64,000 nucleotides of DNA from contig NZ_NMTR01000016.1 in NCBI RefSeq assembly GCF_002549775.1, forward strand, positions 1-64,000, read 5' to 3'. The notes below the pieces were generated by a model. That model was not told the DNA's origin, ran no database searches, and saw nothing but the letters and a program-made list of their open reading frames with translations. The stretch's first letter is position 1. Each line of letters opens with the position of its first letter. This stretch comes from Faecalibacterium langellae (GTDB taxonomy: Bacteria > Bacillota > Clostridia > Oscillospirales > Ruminococcaceae). A program made the position numbers and the translations under genes. Positions 8,386-17,302 of the stretch are shown here, piece after piece.

Positions 8386-9366
8386 ATGAAATTAGGCATT
8401 CTTGGCACGGGCAAGATCGTGCAGGAATTTTTGCCGTGGCTCGTGGAGCATACGCCCTTCACGGTGCAGGCCATCTGCTCGACGCCCCGCAGCGCCGAGC
8501 TGGCCCAGAGCCTGTGCGGGCAGTACGGCGTGCCCCAGCACACAACCAATTTTCTGGAGCTGCTGCAGTGGGTGGATGTGGTGTACATCGCGGTGCCGAA
8601 CCTGCAGCATGTGCGATACGCCCGCGTGGCACTGGAGGCAGGCAAACATGTCATTGTGGAAAAGCCCATGGCCCCCACGGCGGCACAGACCGAAGAACTG
8701 GTGAACCTGGCCCGGCACAAAAAGGTGTTTTTGTTTGAGGCCGTCACCACCCAGTACCTTGAAAACTATGCAAAGATCCGGGAGCTGCTGCCCCGCATCG
8801 GCACGGTGAAGCTGGTGCAGTGCAATTTCAGCCAGTATTCCAGCCGGTACGACGCCTTCTGCAAGGGCGAGACCCCGCCGGTGTTCGACCCGAACTGCGC
8901 CGGCGGTGCTCTGATGGATCTGGGCGTGTACAATGTCAGCTACATCGTGGGCCTGTTCGGTGAGCCGAATCAGGTGAAGTACACCGCCAACATTGAGCGC
9001 AGCATCGACACCAGCGGCATCCTGACCATGGAGTACAGCGGCTTCCGTGCGGTGAGCATCGCCGCCAAGGACTGCGCCGCCCCGGCCCGGTATGTCATTC
9101 AGGGTACGAAGGGCTATATTCTGCAGAAATCCACTGCCAACTTCTGCGGCGGCGTTACCTTCCACCCCAACGAGGGCAAGGAGGAGCACTACAACCTGAA
9201 CGGTGGCAGGCCCCGGCAGGCGGCCGAGTTCGAAGCATTTGCCCGTGCGCTGGAAGGCGGCGACCAGGAGCTTTGCACCCGGATGCAGGACACTTCCATT
9301 GCGGTCAGCCGGGTGCTGACCGTGGCGCGCCGGAATGCGGGCATCCGCTTCCCCGGCGACAACTGA
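8386..9366 (+). CDS. Gfo/Idh/MocA family oxidoreductase
   Basis: A 326-residue NAD(P)-dependent dehydrogenase-like protein. The N-terminal Rossmann domain begins LGILGTGKIVQEF, has VVYIAVPNLQH, and carries the family signature EAGKHVIVEKPMAP with its catalytic Lys. The C-terminal domain includes GGALMDLGVYN, where family members place substrate-binding residues. Substrates are usually sugars, inositols or dihydrodiols and cannot be deduced here. GGGAGAACAAC precedes the ATG. It lies between coaX and an ECF S component and is likely co-transcribed with coaX, though no functional link to coenzyme A is known. Confidence 0.9.
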   Translation: MKLGILGTGKIVQEFLPWLVEHTPFTVQAICSTPRSAELAQSLCGQYGVPQHTTNFLELLQWVDVVYIAVPNLQHVRYARVALEAGKHVIVEKPMAPTAAQTEELVNLARHKKVFLFEAVTTQYLENYAKIRELLPRIGTVKLVQCNFSQYSSRYDAFCKGETPPVFDPNCAGGALMDLGVYNVSYIVGLFGEPNQVKYTANIERSIDTSGILTMEYSGFRAVSIAAKDCAAPARYVIQGTKGYILQKSTANFCGGVTFHPNEGKEEHYNLNGGRPRQAAEFEAFARALEGGDQELCTRMQDTSIAVSRVLTVARRNAGIRFPGDN

Positions 9367-9502
9367 GCTTTCCCCATTTGGAACACGCCCTGACAACACG
9401 CGCTCCATTGTTTGAATATCAACCCAAAACCCGCATAGAGCGGGCAGGTTTGCGCCGTATCCGACGTATCGGGCGGAACGGCAGCAGGAGGAAAATTGAA
9501 TT
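9367..9502 (+). other. untranslated spacer before the ECF S-component gene, with hairpins
   Basis: This 136-base gap holds a nested hairpin around CCCGC-ATAGA-GCGGG (about 9430-9445) followed by a second GC-rich hairpin (about 9452-9476), then AGGAGG. Such an arrangement could be a regulatory leader, but I could not match it to a known riboswitch consensus, including preQ1, THF and TPP classes. Confidence 0.3.
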
Positions 9503-10096
9503 ATGAAAAACACCAAGACTCTTACCCGCGTGGCGCTGCTTGTCGCCATTGAACTGGTCATGAAACTGGTCGGCCTCGGCAGTGTGCCGGTGGGCCCGCT
9601 GTACATGAGCTTTCTCACCCTTCCCATCGCGGTGGGTGCCATCACCATGGGCCCGGCCGTGGGCGCGCTGCTGGGCGGTGTGTTCGGCGCGGTGAGCTTC
9701 TATGACGCCATCACCGGTGCTTCGGCCATGACGGGTGCCCTGTTCCAGGTGAGCCCGGTCAACACCTTCATCCTGTGCGTGGGCATGCGCGTGCTGATGG
9801 GCCTGTGCGTGGGCCTGATCTTCAACGCCATCAAGCGCTTCGACAAGCCCGGCACCTGGAGCTACATCGTCAGCGCCATGTGCGCCCCGGCCCTGAACAC
9901 CCTGTTCTTCATGGGCTACATCGTGCTGGCCTTCTACGGCTGCGACTATGTGCAGAACCTCGTTTCCGTCAAGGGCGCTGCGAACCCCTTCATGTTCGTG
10001 GTGCTGCTGGTCGGCGTGCAGGGCGTGGCCGAGTTCCTCGTCTCCGGCATTCTGGGCGGCATCGTGGCCCGCGCCGTGGCGAAGTTCGTAAAATAA
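9503..10096 (+). CDS. ECF transporter S component, possibly for pantothenate
   Basis: A 197-residue membrane protein with about six helices and the ECF S-component pattern: an N-terminal TLTRVALLVAIE helix with an AxxxA-like face, then FLTLPIAVGAITMGP and GALLGGVFGAVSF. S components give substrate specificity to energy-coupling-factor ABC importers and share a common EcfA/EcfT module, not present here. Proximity to coaX and coaBC suggests a PanT-like pantothenate importer; that is inference from context. The ribosome binding site is AGGAGG, 11 bases upstream. It is followed by a strong terminator. Confidence 0.8.
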   Translation: MKNTKTLTRVALLVAIELVMKLVGLGSVPVGPLYMSFLTLPIAVGAITMGPAVGALLGGVFGAVSFYDAITGASAMTGALFQVSPVNTFILCVGMRVLMGLCVGLIFNAIKRFDKPGTWSYIVSAMCAPALNTLFFMGYIVLAFYGCDYVQNLVSVKGAANPFMFVVLLVGVQGVAEFLVSGILGGIVARAVAKFVK

Positions 10097-10143
10097 AGAT
10101 GTGCCGAATGTCAGGGCGGCGCATTCCGTAAAAATATTTTTTC

Positions 10144-10182
10144 AAAGGGACTGCTGTGCATCATGCATGGCAGTCCTTTTTT
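10144..10182 (+). terminator. terminator after the ECF S-component gene
   Basis: AAAGGGACTGC pairs with GCAGTCCTTT, with an inner GCAT/ATGC stem and a T tract. Confidence 0.85.
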
Positions 10183-10245
10183 GTTGTCACGCAAAAATCA
10201 TCCGTTGCATAGGATGGCCCACAACACAGCGGGGAGGATGGCAGT

Positions 10246-11040
10246 ATGAAAGCGGGAAAACGGTTTGCGGTGGTGGGCAGCGACGCCCGGCAGGCGGCGG
10301 CAGGCCGGGCGCTGGAACGGGCGGGCTATGCGGTGAGCGGGGCCGAGCAGGTGGCGCTGGCAGATTACATCCTGCTGCCGCTCCCGCTGGACGAGAGCCG
10401 CACCCCGCTGGCGGAACTGCTGCGGGCCGCAAAGCCCGGGGCACTGGCGCTGGGCGGCAGGCTTTCCGTGCAGGCAAAGGTCATCGCGCGGGAAGCGGGC
10501 GTGGAACTCATCGACTACTTTGCCCGGCCGGAGCTGACCGTCTACAATGCCATCCCCACTGCCGAGGGCTGCATCGGCATTTTGCTGCGCGAGCGCACCC
10601 GCACCCTGTGGGGCGAGAACCTTCTGCTGCTGGGCTTTGGGCCGGTGGGGCAGGCGCTGGGGGTGCGGCTGGCGGCGCTGGGCATGAACGTCACCGTCTG
10701 CGCCCGCCGCGCGGAACAGCGGGCGGTGGCCGAGAGCTTTGGTCTGCGGGGGGCCGCACTTTCCCGGTTGGATGCACTGGCCCCGGCCTTTGACACGGTG
10801 GTGAACACCGTCCCGGCCCGGGTGCTGACGGCCCCGGTTCTGGCGGCGCTGCGGCCCGGCAGCCTGATCGTCGATCTGGCGTCGAAGCCCGGCGGCACCG
10901 ACTTTGACGCGGCCCGGCGGCTGGGGCATAAGGTCATCCATGCGCTGAGCCTGCCGGCGGTCTGTGCGCCGGAGACCGCGGGCGAAGCCGTGGCCCACAC
11001 GGTGCTGACCATTTTGCGGGAGCGGGAGGAACGAGCATGA
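10246..11040 (+). CDS. dpaA: dipicolinate synthase subunit A
   Basis: A 264-residue protein resembling SpoVFA/DpaA. With DpaB it converts dihydrodipicolinate to dipicolinic acid, the calcium-chelating compound of endospore cores. The N-terminal domain starts FAVVGSDARQAAAGRAL. A central block IDYFARPELTVYNAIPTAEG and a Rossmann loop LLLGFGPVGQALGVRLAALG mark the family, and a late VIDLASKPGGTDF block is also typical. It is a little shorter than the roughly 290-residue Bacillus protein. GGGGAGG precedes the ATG, and the stop overlaps the dpaB start by four bases (ATGA), so the two subunits are translationally coupled. Confidence 0.9.
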   Translation: MKAGKRFAVVGSDARQAAAGRALERAGYAVSGAEQVALADYILLPLPLDESRTPLAELLRAAKPGALALGGRLSVQAKVIAREAGVELIDYFARPELTVYNAIPTAEGCIGILLRERTRTLWGENLLLLGFGPVGQALGVRLAALGMNVTVCARRAEQRAVAESFGLRGAALSRLDALAPAFDTVVNTVPARVLTAPVLAALRPGSLIVDLASKPGGTDFDAARRLGHKVIHALSLPAVCAPETAGEAVAHTVLTILREREERA

Positions 11041-11630
11041 ACACACAAAAACGGGGGACCATCGCGTTTGCGGTGTGCGGCAGCTTCTGCACACTGGACG
11101 CGGCACTGGCGGCAGCAGAAACGCTGAACCGGCAGGGCTGGGAGCTTTTACCCATCATGAGCTTTGCGGCGGGGCAGGACACCCGCTTTGGCACCGGGCA
11201 ACACTGGAAAGACCGGCTGGAAGCGCTGACCGGCCACGCCGTTCGGGACACTTTGCAGGCTGTGGAGCCGCTGGGCCCGCAGCGGCTGGCACGGGCGCTG
11301 GTCATCGCGCCCTGCACCGGGGCCACGCTGGCGCGGCTGGCGGCGGGCCTTTCGGATACACCGGTGACGCTGGCAGCCAAGAGCCTTTTGCGGGTGGGGT
11401 GCCCGGTGGTGGTGGGCATTTCCACCAACGACGGGCTGGGCGCATCGGGTGAGAATCTTGCCCGGCTGTTCCAGCGCAAGCACTATTTCTTCGTGCCCTA
11501 CGGGCAGGATGACCCCATCCAGAAGCCCAGCAGCCTGAAGGCAGACCTTTCCAGCCTGCCCGCTGCACTGGAAGCGGCCCTGCAGGGCCGCCAGCTGCAG
11601 CCGGTGCTGCTGGGGCAAAGGGGCGCGTGA
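11037..11630 (+). CDS. dpaB: dipicolinate synthase subunit B
   Basis: A 197-residue flavoprotein-like partner of DpaA. It shows IAFAVCGSFCTL at the N-terminus (the family usually reads GFALTGSFCT), a central LVIAPCTGATLARLA loop, and PVVVGISTNDGLGASGENL, where the family has TNDGLG and a C-terminal NIG-type motif. The fold is that of HFCD flavoproteins. It completes the dipicolinate synthase, yet no other spore gene is seen nearby except the adjacent carboxypeptidase, whose relatives include the forespore-expressed DacF. Confidence 0.9.
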   Translation: MNTQKRGTIAFAVCGSFCTLDAALAAAETLNRQGWELLPIMSFAAGQDTRFGTGQHWKDRLEALTGHAVRDTLQAVEPLGPQRLARALVIAPCTGATLARLAAGLSDTPVTLAAKSLLRVGCPVVVGISTNDGLGASGENLARLFQRKHYFFVPYGQDDPIQKPSSLKADLSSLPAALEAALQGRQLQPVLLGQRGA

Positions 11631-11635
11631 ATGTC

Positions 11636-11664
11636 TTTTCAGCGGGCTCAAAATGTGGTATACT
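11636..11664 (+). promoter_or_regulatory. putative promoter of the carboxypeptidase gene
   Basis: TTTTCA and TATACT are separated by 17 bases, about 60 bases before the ATG at 11727. It begins immediately after the dpaB stop. Confidence 0.4.
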
Positions 11665-11726
11665 GACTTTGATGCTTTGCCGGTGCGGTACGACGGGCAG
11701 AAAAACTTGCGACGGAGAAAAACCAG

Positions 11727-13055
11727 ATGAAAAAACTGACAGCGGCGCTCTGCGCTGTGCTGCTTGTGCTTTGCGTGTGCCTGCCGGGCGCTTCGGCGGC
11801 CAGGCCCGCCCTCAGCGCCACCCGCGCCTACTGCATCGTGGATGCTGACACCGGCCTTGTGCTGGCCCAGCAGAATATGAACGAAGAACTGCACCCGGCG
11901 TCCATCACCAAGGTGATGACGCTGGGCCTTGCCTGTGAAAAGGCCCAGGGGAACTGGGACGGCGTGAAGCTGACCGTGACCCACGAGGACGTCTACTCGC
12001 TGGCGGGCACGGACTCCAGCCATATCGCCCTGCGGGAAGGGGAAGAAGTGCCGCTGGTTGATGCCCTTTATGCCACCCAGATGGCCAGCGCCAACGACGG
12101 CGCGAACCTGCTGGCGGAATATTTCGGCGGCGGCACCATCGAAGGCGGCGTGGCAAAGATGAACGAGCAGGTGGAGGAACTGGGCCTTGCCCACACCCAC
12201 TTTGCGAACCCCCACGGCATCAGCGATGAGGACCACTACACCAGCTGCTACGACATGGCGCAGATCCTGCGCTGGGCGCTGGAGCAGCCGGGCTTTGAAG
12301 ATGTGTTCACCCGTAGCGAGATGTACACCATGCAGCCCACCAACGTCCAGCCCGTGACCCGCTACTTCTCCCAGCAGGACAAAATGCGCATCGGCTCCAG
12401 CCGGTACCACGTTTCGTCCATTCTGGGGTCCAAAATTGGCTACACCAACACGGCCCGCTACAGCTACGCCTGCCTTGCCGAACAGAACGGCGTGCGCCTG
12501 ATCTGCGTGACCATGCAGAGCGAGCTGAGCACCGATAAATACAATGATGTGCGCACTTTGCTGGACTACGCCTTCAGCACCTTTACCGGCTACACCGATC
12601 TGCCCGCCCAGGGCGTGACGGCGCAGCTGCCGGTGACAGGCGGCGGCGAGAGCCTTGGCACGGTCACTGTCTCCGACCCCGGTGTGCGGCTGCTGCTGGC
12701 CGACGGCTTGTCCGCAAAAGATGTGACCGTCTCGCTGGAACTGCCCGAGACGTATGTGCTGGGCACCGAGCCGGAGGTGTACGCGGTGTACACCATCCGG
12801 GGCGGCACAAAGCAGGAGAGCACCAGCGTGCGGGTGAAAGCGGAAATTTCCGGCCTGACCGAGCTGCTGGAAAACAGCACCGGCACCGAACTGGAAGCCG
12901 CCAAAGCCGTGCAGCCCAAGGGCCGGGCGCTCTGGCTGCTGGGCATCTCGCTGGGGTCCACCGTGGCAGCGGCGGCCGTGACCTTTTTCATCGTGCGGCT
13001 GCTGGCAAAGCGCAAAAAACGCCGCGCCCGCAGTGCATCCCGCCATGGCAAATAA
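11727..13055 (+). CDS. D-alanyl-D-alanine carboxypeptidase (peptidase S11, PBP5/DacF type)
   Basis: A 442-residue exported, membrane-anchored enzyme that removes the terminal D-alanine from peptidoglycan stem peptides. A signal peptide ends near GASA-A (residue 24). The catalytic S59-xx-K62 lies in HPASITKVMTLG and the SxN motif in ASANDGAN. The third motif reads SKIGYTNTA, with Ile where KTG is usual. A beta-sandwich domain follows (about 290-390), then a C-terminal membrane helix (about 405-427) and a basic tail. CGGAG precedes the ATG. The dpaAB genes next door make a spore-linked DacF-like role possible. Confidence 0.92.
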   Translation: MKKLTAALCAVLLVLCVCLPGASAARPALSATRAYCIVDADTGLVLAQQNMNEELHPASITKVMTLGLACEKAQGNWDGVKLTVTHEDVYSLAGTDSSHIALREGEEVPLVDALYATQMASANDGANLLAEYFGGGTIEGGVAKMNEQVEELGLAHTHFANPHGISDEDHYTSCYDMAQILRWALEQPGFEDVFTRSEMYTMQPTNVQPVTRYFSQQDKMRIGSSRYHVSSILGSKIGYTNTARYSYACLAEQNGVRLICVTMQSELSTDKYNDVRTLLDYAFSTFTGYTDLPAQGVTAQLPVTGGGESLGTVTVSDPGVRLLLADGLSAKDVTVSLELPETYVLGTEPEVYAVYTIRGGTKQESTSVRVKAEISGLTELLENSTGTELEAAKAVQPKGRALWLLGISLGSTVAAAAVTFFIVRLLAKRKKRRARSASRHGK

Positions 13056-13129
13056 GCGCAAAAGCCTGCACAAAACCAGACTTTTCCAGATAAAATAAAA
13101 TGCTTCACAAAAAAGAGAGGTACAAAAAT

Positions 13130-13696
13130 ATGGGCAAGTTTACGTTTACTCAGACCGAGATCCCCGGTGTCGTGGTCATTGAGCCGCAGGTGTTCGGCGA
13201 TGACCGCGGCTATTTTATGGAGACCTACCAGAAGGACCAGTTTGCTGAAGCCGGCATTGATAAGGAATTCGTGCAGGACAACCAGAGCCGCTCCACCCGC
13301 GGCGTGCTGCGCGGCCTGCACTTCCAGAAGAACCACACCCAGGGCAAGCTGGTGCGTGTGACCAAGGGCGAAGTGTTCGATGTGGCCGTGGACTGCCGCC
13401 CCAACAGCGCCACCTTCGGCAAGTGGGTCGGCGTGACCCTGTCCGAGGAGAACAAGAAGATGTTCTATATCCCGGAGGGTTTTGCCCACGGCTTCCTCGT
13501 GCTGAGCGATGTAGCAGAGTTCTGCTACAAGTGCACCGATGTCTACGACCCCACCAGCGAGGGCGGCATCCCCTACGACGACCCCACTGTCAACGTGCAG
13601 TGGCCGGACTGCGGCTGCGAGCACAAGACCAGCGCAAAGGACAAGCTGCATGAGCCCTTTGCCGCCCAGAAGTTCGAATATTTTGAAAAGTGGTGA
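13130..13696 (+). CDS. rfbC: dTDP-4-dehydrorhamnose 3,5-epimerase
   Basis: A 188-residue cupin enzyme of dTDP-L-rhamnose synthesis. It shows GDDRGYFMETY, then SRSTRGVLRGLHFQ (containing the catalytic His) and FYIPEGFAHGFLVLSD, where the family carries its conserved FVP/IPxGFAHGF. The length fits RfbC. The start at 13130 follows GAGAGG; an upstream in-frame start at 13100 has no ribosome binding site. The other rhamnose genes (rfbA, rfbB, rfbD) are not in the window. It leads a surface-polysaccharide group, with the ABC permease starting six bases after its stop. Confidence 0.95.
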   Translation: MGKFTFTQTEIPGVVVIEPQVFGDDRGYFMETYQKDQFAEAGIDKEFVQDNQSRSTRGVLRGLHFQKNHTQGKLVRVTKGEVFDVAVDCRPNSATFGKWVGVTLSEENKKMFYIPEGFAHGFLVLSDVAEFCYKCTDVYDPTSEGGIPYDDPTVNVQWPDCGCEHKTSAKDKLHEPFAAQKFEYFEKW

Positions 13697-13702
13697 TCGC
13701 CC

Positions 13703-14512
13703 GTGGCAAAACTCAAAGCAATGTGGAACGGCTTCTGGCGCTACCGCTATCTGCTGTGGAACCTCGTCAGCCGTGACTTCAAGCTCAAATACCGCCGCAG
13801 CGTGCTGGGCGTGGTGTGGAGCGTACTGAACCCGCTGCTCATGTGCCTTGTGTACTGGGCGGTGTTCAGCAGTCTGATGGACATGCGCGGCAGCGGCATC
13901 GACAACTTTGCCGTCTTCCTGATGTGCGGCCAGCTGCTGTTCAACTTCTTCAACGAGGCCACTTCCACCAGCATGAGCAGCGTGCTCAGCGCGGCGCCTC
14001 TGCTGAAAAAGGTGTATATCCCCAAGTATATCTTCCCGCTGGAAAAGTGCTGCTTTGCCATGGTGAACTGCGTGTTCAGCTTTGTGGCGCTGCTGCTGGT
14101 GATGATCTTCACCGGGGCACCTTTCCACCTGACCCTGATCGAGGCCATCTACCCGCTGGCGACGCTGTTCTTCTTCAGTCTGGGCGTTGGCCTGTTCCTT
14201 GCGGCAGCAACGGTGTTCTTCCGGGACATCATGCACATCTGGAGCGTGTTCATCACCGCCCTGCTGTATTTTTCCGCCATCTTCTACGACCCCACCCAGA
14301 TGACCTTTTCCATCGGCGGCTTCAACATGCAGCAGATCATCAAGCTGAACCCCATGTACTGGTATATCACGGGCTTCCGCCGTACTGTGATGTGGGGCAT
14401 CCCGCTGGACTTCAACATGTTCGCGGTGTGCGGCATCTGCGCGGTGCTGTCCATGCTGGTGGGCGTAGGCGTGTTCCGCAAAACGCAGGACCGCTTCGTT
14501 CTGCATATTTAA
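13703..14512 (+). CDS. ABC-2 type polysaccharide export permease
   Basis: A 269-residue membrane protein with six predicted helices, of the Wzm/TagG family that moves lipid-linked polysaccharide or teichoic acid across the membrane. The cytoplasmic N-terminus with RDFKLKYRRSVLGVVWSVLNPL is the classical family signature, and the C-terminal MYWYITGFRRTVMWG is also typical. The start is a GTG with only a weak ribosome binding site; close spacing to rfbC suggests coupling. The next gene encodes the cognate ATPase. Confidence 0.92.
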   Translation: MAKLKAMWNGFWRYRYLLWNLVSRDFKLKYRRSVLGVVWSVLNPLLMCLVYWAVFSSLMDMRGSGIDNFAVFLMCGQLLFNFFNEATSTSMSSVLSAAPLLKKVYIPKYIFPLEKCCFAMVNCVFSFVALLLVMIFTGAPFHLTLIEAIYPLATLFFFSLGVGLFLAAATVFFRDIMHIWSVFITALLYFSAIFYDPTQMTFSIGGFNMQQIIKLNPMYWYITGFRRTVMWGIPLDFNMFAVCGICAVLSMLVGVGVFRKTQDRFVLHI

Positions 14513-14525
14513 AGGAGGGAGAACA

Positions 14526-15269
<744 letters not shown>

Positions 15270-15272
15270 ACC

Positions 15273-17153
15273 ATGAATCTGCGATTGAAACGTGCCAAAG
15301 AGCTGGCGGGCTATGCCGTGCAGCTGACCAAAGACGAGGGCCTGCCCACCATGCTCAAACGGGGCGCGGGCTTTGTCAAGCGCCGCTGCTTTGGCAAAAG
15401 GGCCCGCTATCTGCCCGCCAAAAAGGTGCTGGAAGCCCAAAGGGCAGAAATGGCCGGAAAGACGGCAGAGACCTGTGGCCTGCCCACTATCAGCATCCTC
15501 ACCCCGCTGTATAATACGCCGGAAAAATATCTGCGGGAATTTCTGGATTCCTTCGTGAACCAGACGGCCCCAAACGGCCAGCTCTGCCTTGCCGATGCTT
15601 CCGACGCGGAACATGCCGATGTAAAACGTATCGTTGAGGAATATCAGACGAAATATCAACGCATCGTATACAAAAAAGTCGAAAACAGGGGCATTGCAGC
15701 CAACACCAACGCGGCTGCCGCGTTGGCCGACGGCGAATATCTGGCCCTTGCCGACCACGACGACATCCTTGCGCCCCACGCCATGTACACCATGGGCAAG
15801 GCCATTCTGCAGCTGCGGGCGCAGGGAAAGCCGGACGGCTTCCTCTACAGCGACGAAGCGCTTTTCTCCAAAAGCATCCAGCGGCCCATCGTGGCCCACT
15901 TCAAGCCAGACTATGCGCCGGATTATCTGCTGTGCTGCAACTACATCTGCCATCTGGCGGTGTTTCAAAAAGCACTGTGGGACGAAATTGGCGGCGAGAG
16001 GCCGGAGTGCGACGGCAGTCAGGACCATGACCTGTTCCTGCGGCTGGCGGAAAAGACCGGCGGCGCGGCCCATGTGCCCCAGGTGCTGTACTACTGGCGG
16101 GTGCATGAGGGTTCCACCTCCGGCGGTGCTGACGCCAAGCCCTATGTGGCGGCGGCGGCCAAAAAGGCGCTGGCGGATCATCTGGCCCGCACCGGCCGCA
16201 CCGGCACCGTGGAAGATGGTCTGTATCCCAGCACCTACCGGGTGAAGTGGGACATCGTGGGGGACCCGAAGGTGAGCATCCTTATCCCCAATAAAGACCA
16301 CACCGACGATCTGGAAAAGTGCCTGCACGGCCTCTGGGCAAAGACCAGCTGGGAGAACTTCGAGGTCATCGTCATCGAGAACAACTCCACCGACCCGGCC
16401 ACCTTTTCCTATTATGAGCAGGCAAAGCAGCGCTACGACGGCCTGCAGGTGGTCGTCTGGCCGCAGAAGGGCTTCAACTTCTCGGCCATCAACAACTTTG
16501 GCCGCAGGTACGCCAGCGGGGATTATCTGCTGCTGCTGAACAACGACGTGGAAGTGCGCAATGCCGACTGGCTCACCGAGCTTCTGCGGCAGTGCGCCCA
16601 CCCCGGCGGGGCGGCCATCTGCGGCGCAGAGCTGCTCTACCCGGATGAGACCCTGCAGCATGCAGGCGTCGTGACCGGCCTTGGCGGTTACGCGGGCCAC
16701 AGCCACAAGTACCGCAAGGCGGGCGGCAGCGGCTACATGTTCCGTGCCGCCACTGTGCAGGACTTTTCCGCCGTGACCGGTGCCTGCCTGCTGGTGAAGA
16801 CCAGTGTGTGGGACGAAGTGCACGGTCTGGACGAAGCCTTCGCCGTGGCCTTCAACGACGTGGACTTCTGCCTGCGGGTGCGGGATGCGGGCTACCGCAT
16901 TGCCTGGACGCCCTACGCGCAGCTGACCCACTACGAGAGCAAGAGCCGCGGCGGGGACGAAAAAGACCCCGTGAAGGCGGCCCGCTTTGCCGCCGAGCAG
17001 CAGCGGCTCTACACCGTGCACGGGAAGGAAAACATTCTGGACGATCCCTATTATAACCCGAACCTCACCCGCGACCGGGAAGATTTTTCTGAGAGCGACG
17101 ACCTGCGCGGCCTGAAAGAGGGAAGGATCACGGTGCGCTATCGGGGAGCATAA
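15273..17153 (+). CDS. large glycosyltransferase with two GT2 domains
   Basis: A 626-residue cytoplasmic protein. After about 70 residues of basic N-terminus a first GT-A domain starts at TISILTPLYNTPEKYL, with nucleotide-binding LALADHDDILAP. A second starts near KVSILIPNKDHTDDL, with VIVIENNSTD, then LLLLNNDVEV as its DxD-like metal site, followed by VTGACLLVKTSVW and FNDVDFCLRVRDAGYRIAWTP. Such double-domain GT2 enzymes build rhamnan or other heteropolysaccharide backbones. With rfbC and the exporter upstream, a rhamnose-containing wall polysaccharide is a reasonable guess. It ends the operon. Confidence 0.9.
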   Translation: MNLRLKRAKELAGYAVQLTKDEGLPTMLKRGAGFVKRRCFGKRARYLPAKKVLEAQRAEMAGKTAETCGLPTISILTPLYNTPEKYLREFLDSFVNQTAPNGQLCLADASDAEHADVKRIVEEYQTKYQRIVYKKVENRGIAANTNAAAALADGEYLALADHDDILAPHAMYTMGKAILQLRAQGKPDGFLYSDEALFSKSIQRPIVAHFKPDYAPDYLLCCNYICHLAVFQKALWDEIGGERPECDGSQDHDLFLRLAEKTGGAAHVPQVLYYWRVHEGSTSGGADAKPYVAAAAKKALADHLARTGRTGTVEDGLYPSTYRVKWDIVGDPKVSILIPNKDHTDDLEKCLHGLWAKTSWENFEVIVIENNSTDPATFSYYEQAKQRYDGLQVVVWPQKGFNFSAINNFGRRYASGDYLLLLNNDVEVRNADWLTELLRQCAHPGGAAICGAELLYPDETLQHAGVVTGLGGYAGHSHKYRKAGGSGYMFRAATVQDFSAVTGACLLVKTSVWDEVHGLDEAFAVAFNDVDFCLRVRDAGYRIAWTPYAQLTHYESKSRGGDEKDPVKAARFAAEQQRLYTVHGKENILDDPYYNPNLTRDREDFSESDDLRGLKEGRITVRYRGA

Positions 17154-17154
17154 A

Positions 17155-17290
17155 GCCTTCCCCCGGACGGGGGAAGGTGCTGAACGAAGTGAAGCGGATG
17201 AGGGCGCAGAATGGAGAGCGCTGAAAACACACCCTCATCAGTCACCTGCGGTGACAGCTTCCCCCGACTGGGGGAAGCCTTTGCAGAAGC
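17155..17290. repeat. dispersed palindromic repeat after the glycosyltransferase gene
   Basis: The gap is filled by GC-rich inverted repeats: CCTTCCCCCGGACGGGGGAAGG (an arm of eleven bases), a GATGAGGG/CCCTCATC pair about 45 bases apart, CACC-TGCGGTGA and TTCCCCCGACTGGGGGAA. This arrangement is typical of dispersed intergenic elements in Faecalibacterium-like genomes. Related blocks are at 25921-25972 and 49559-49699. Confidence 0.6.
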
Positions 17291-17302
17291 GGAGGAACAC
17301 CA

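Noticed and set aside
9367-9502. Possible riboswitch before the ECF S component
   Set aside because: Hairpins exist but I could not align the sequence with preQ1, THF, TPP, cobalamin or ZTP consensus bases; kept only as a low-confidence leader.
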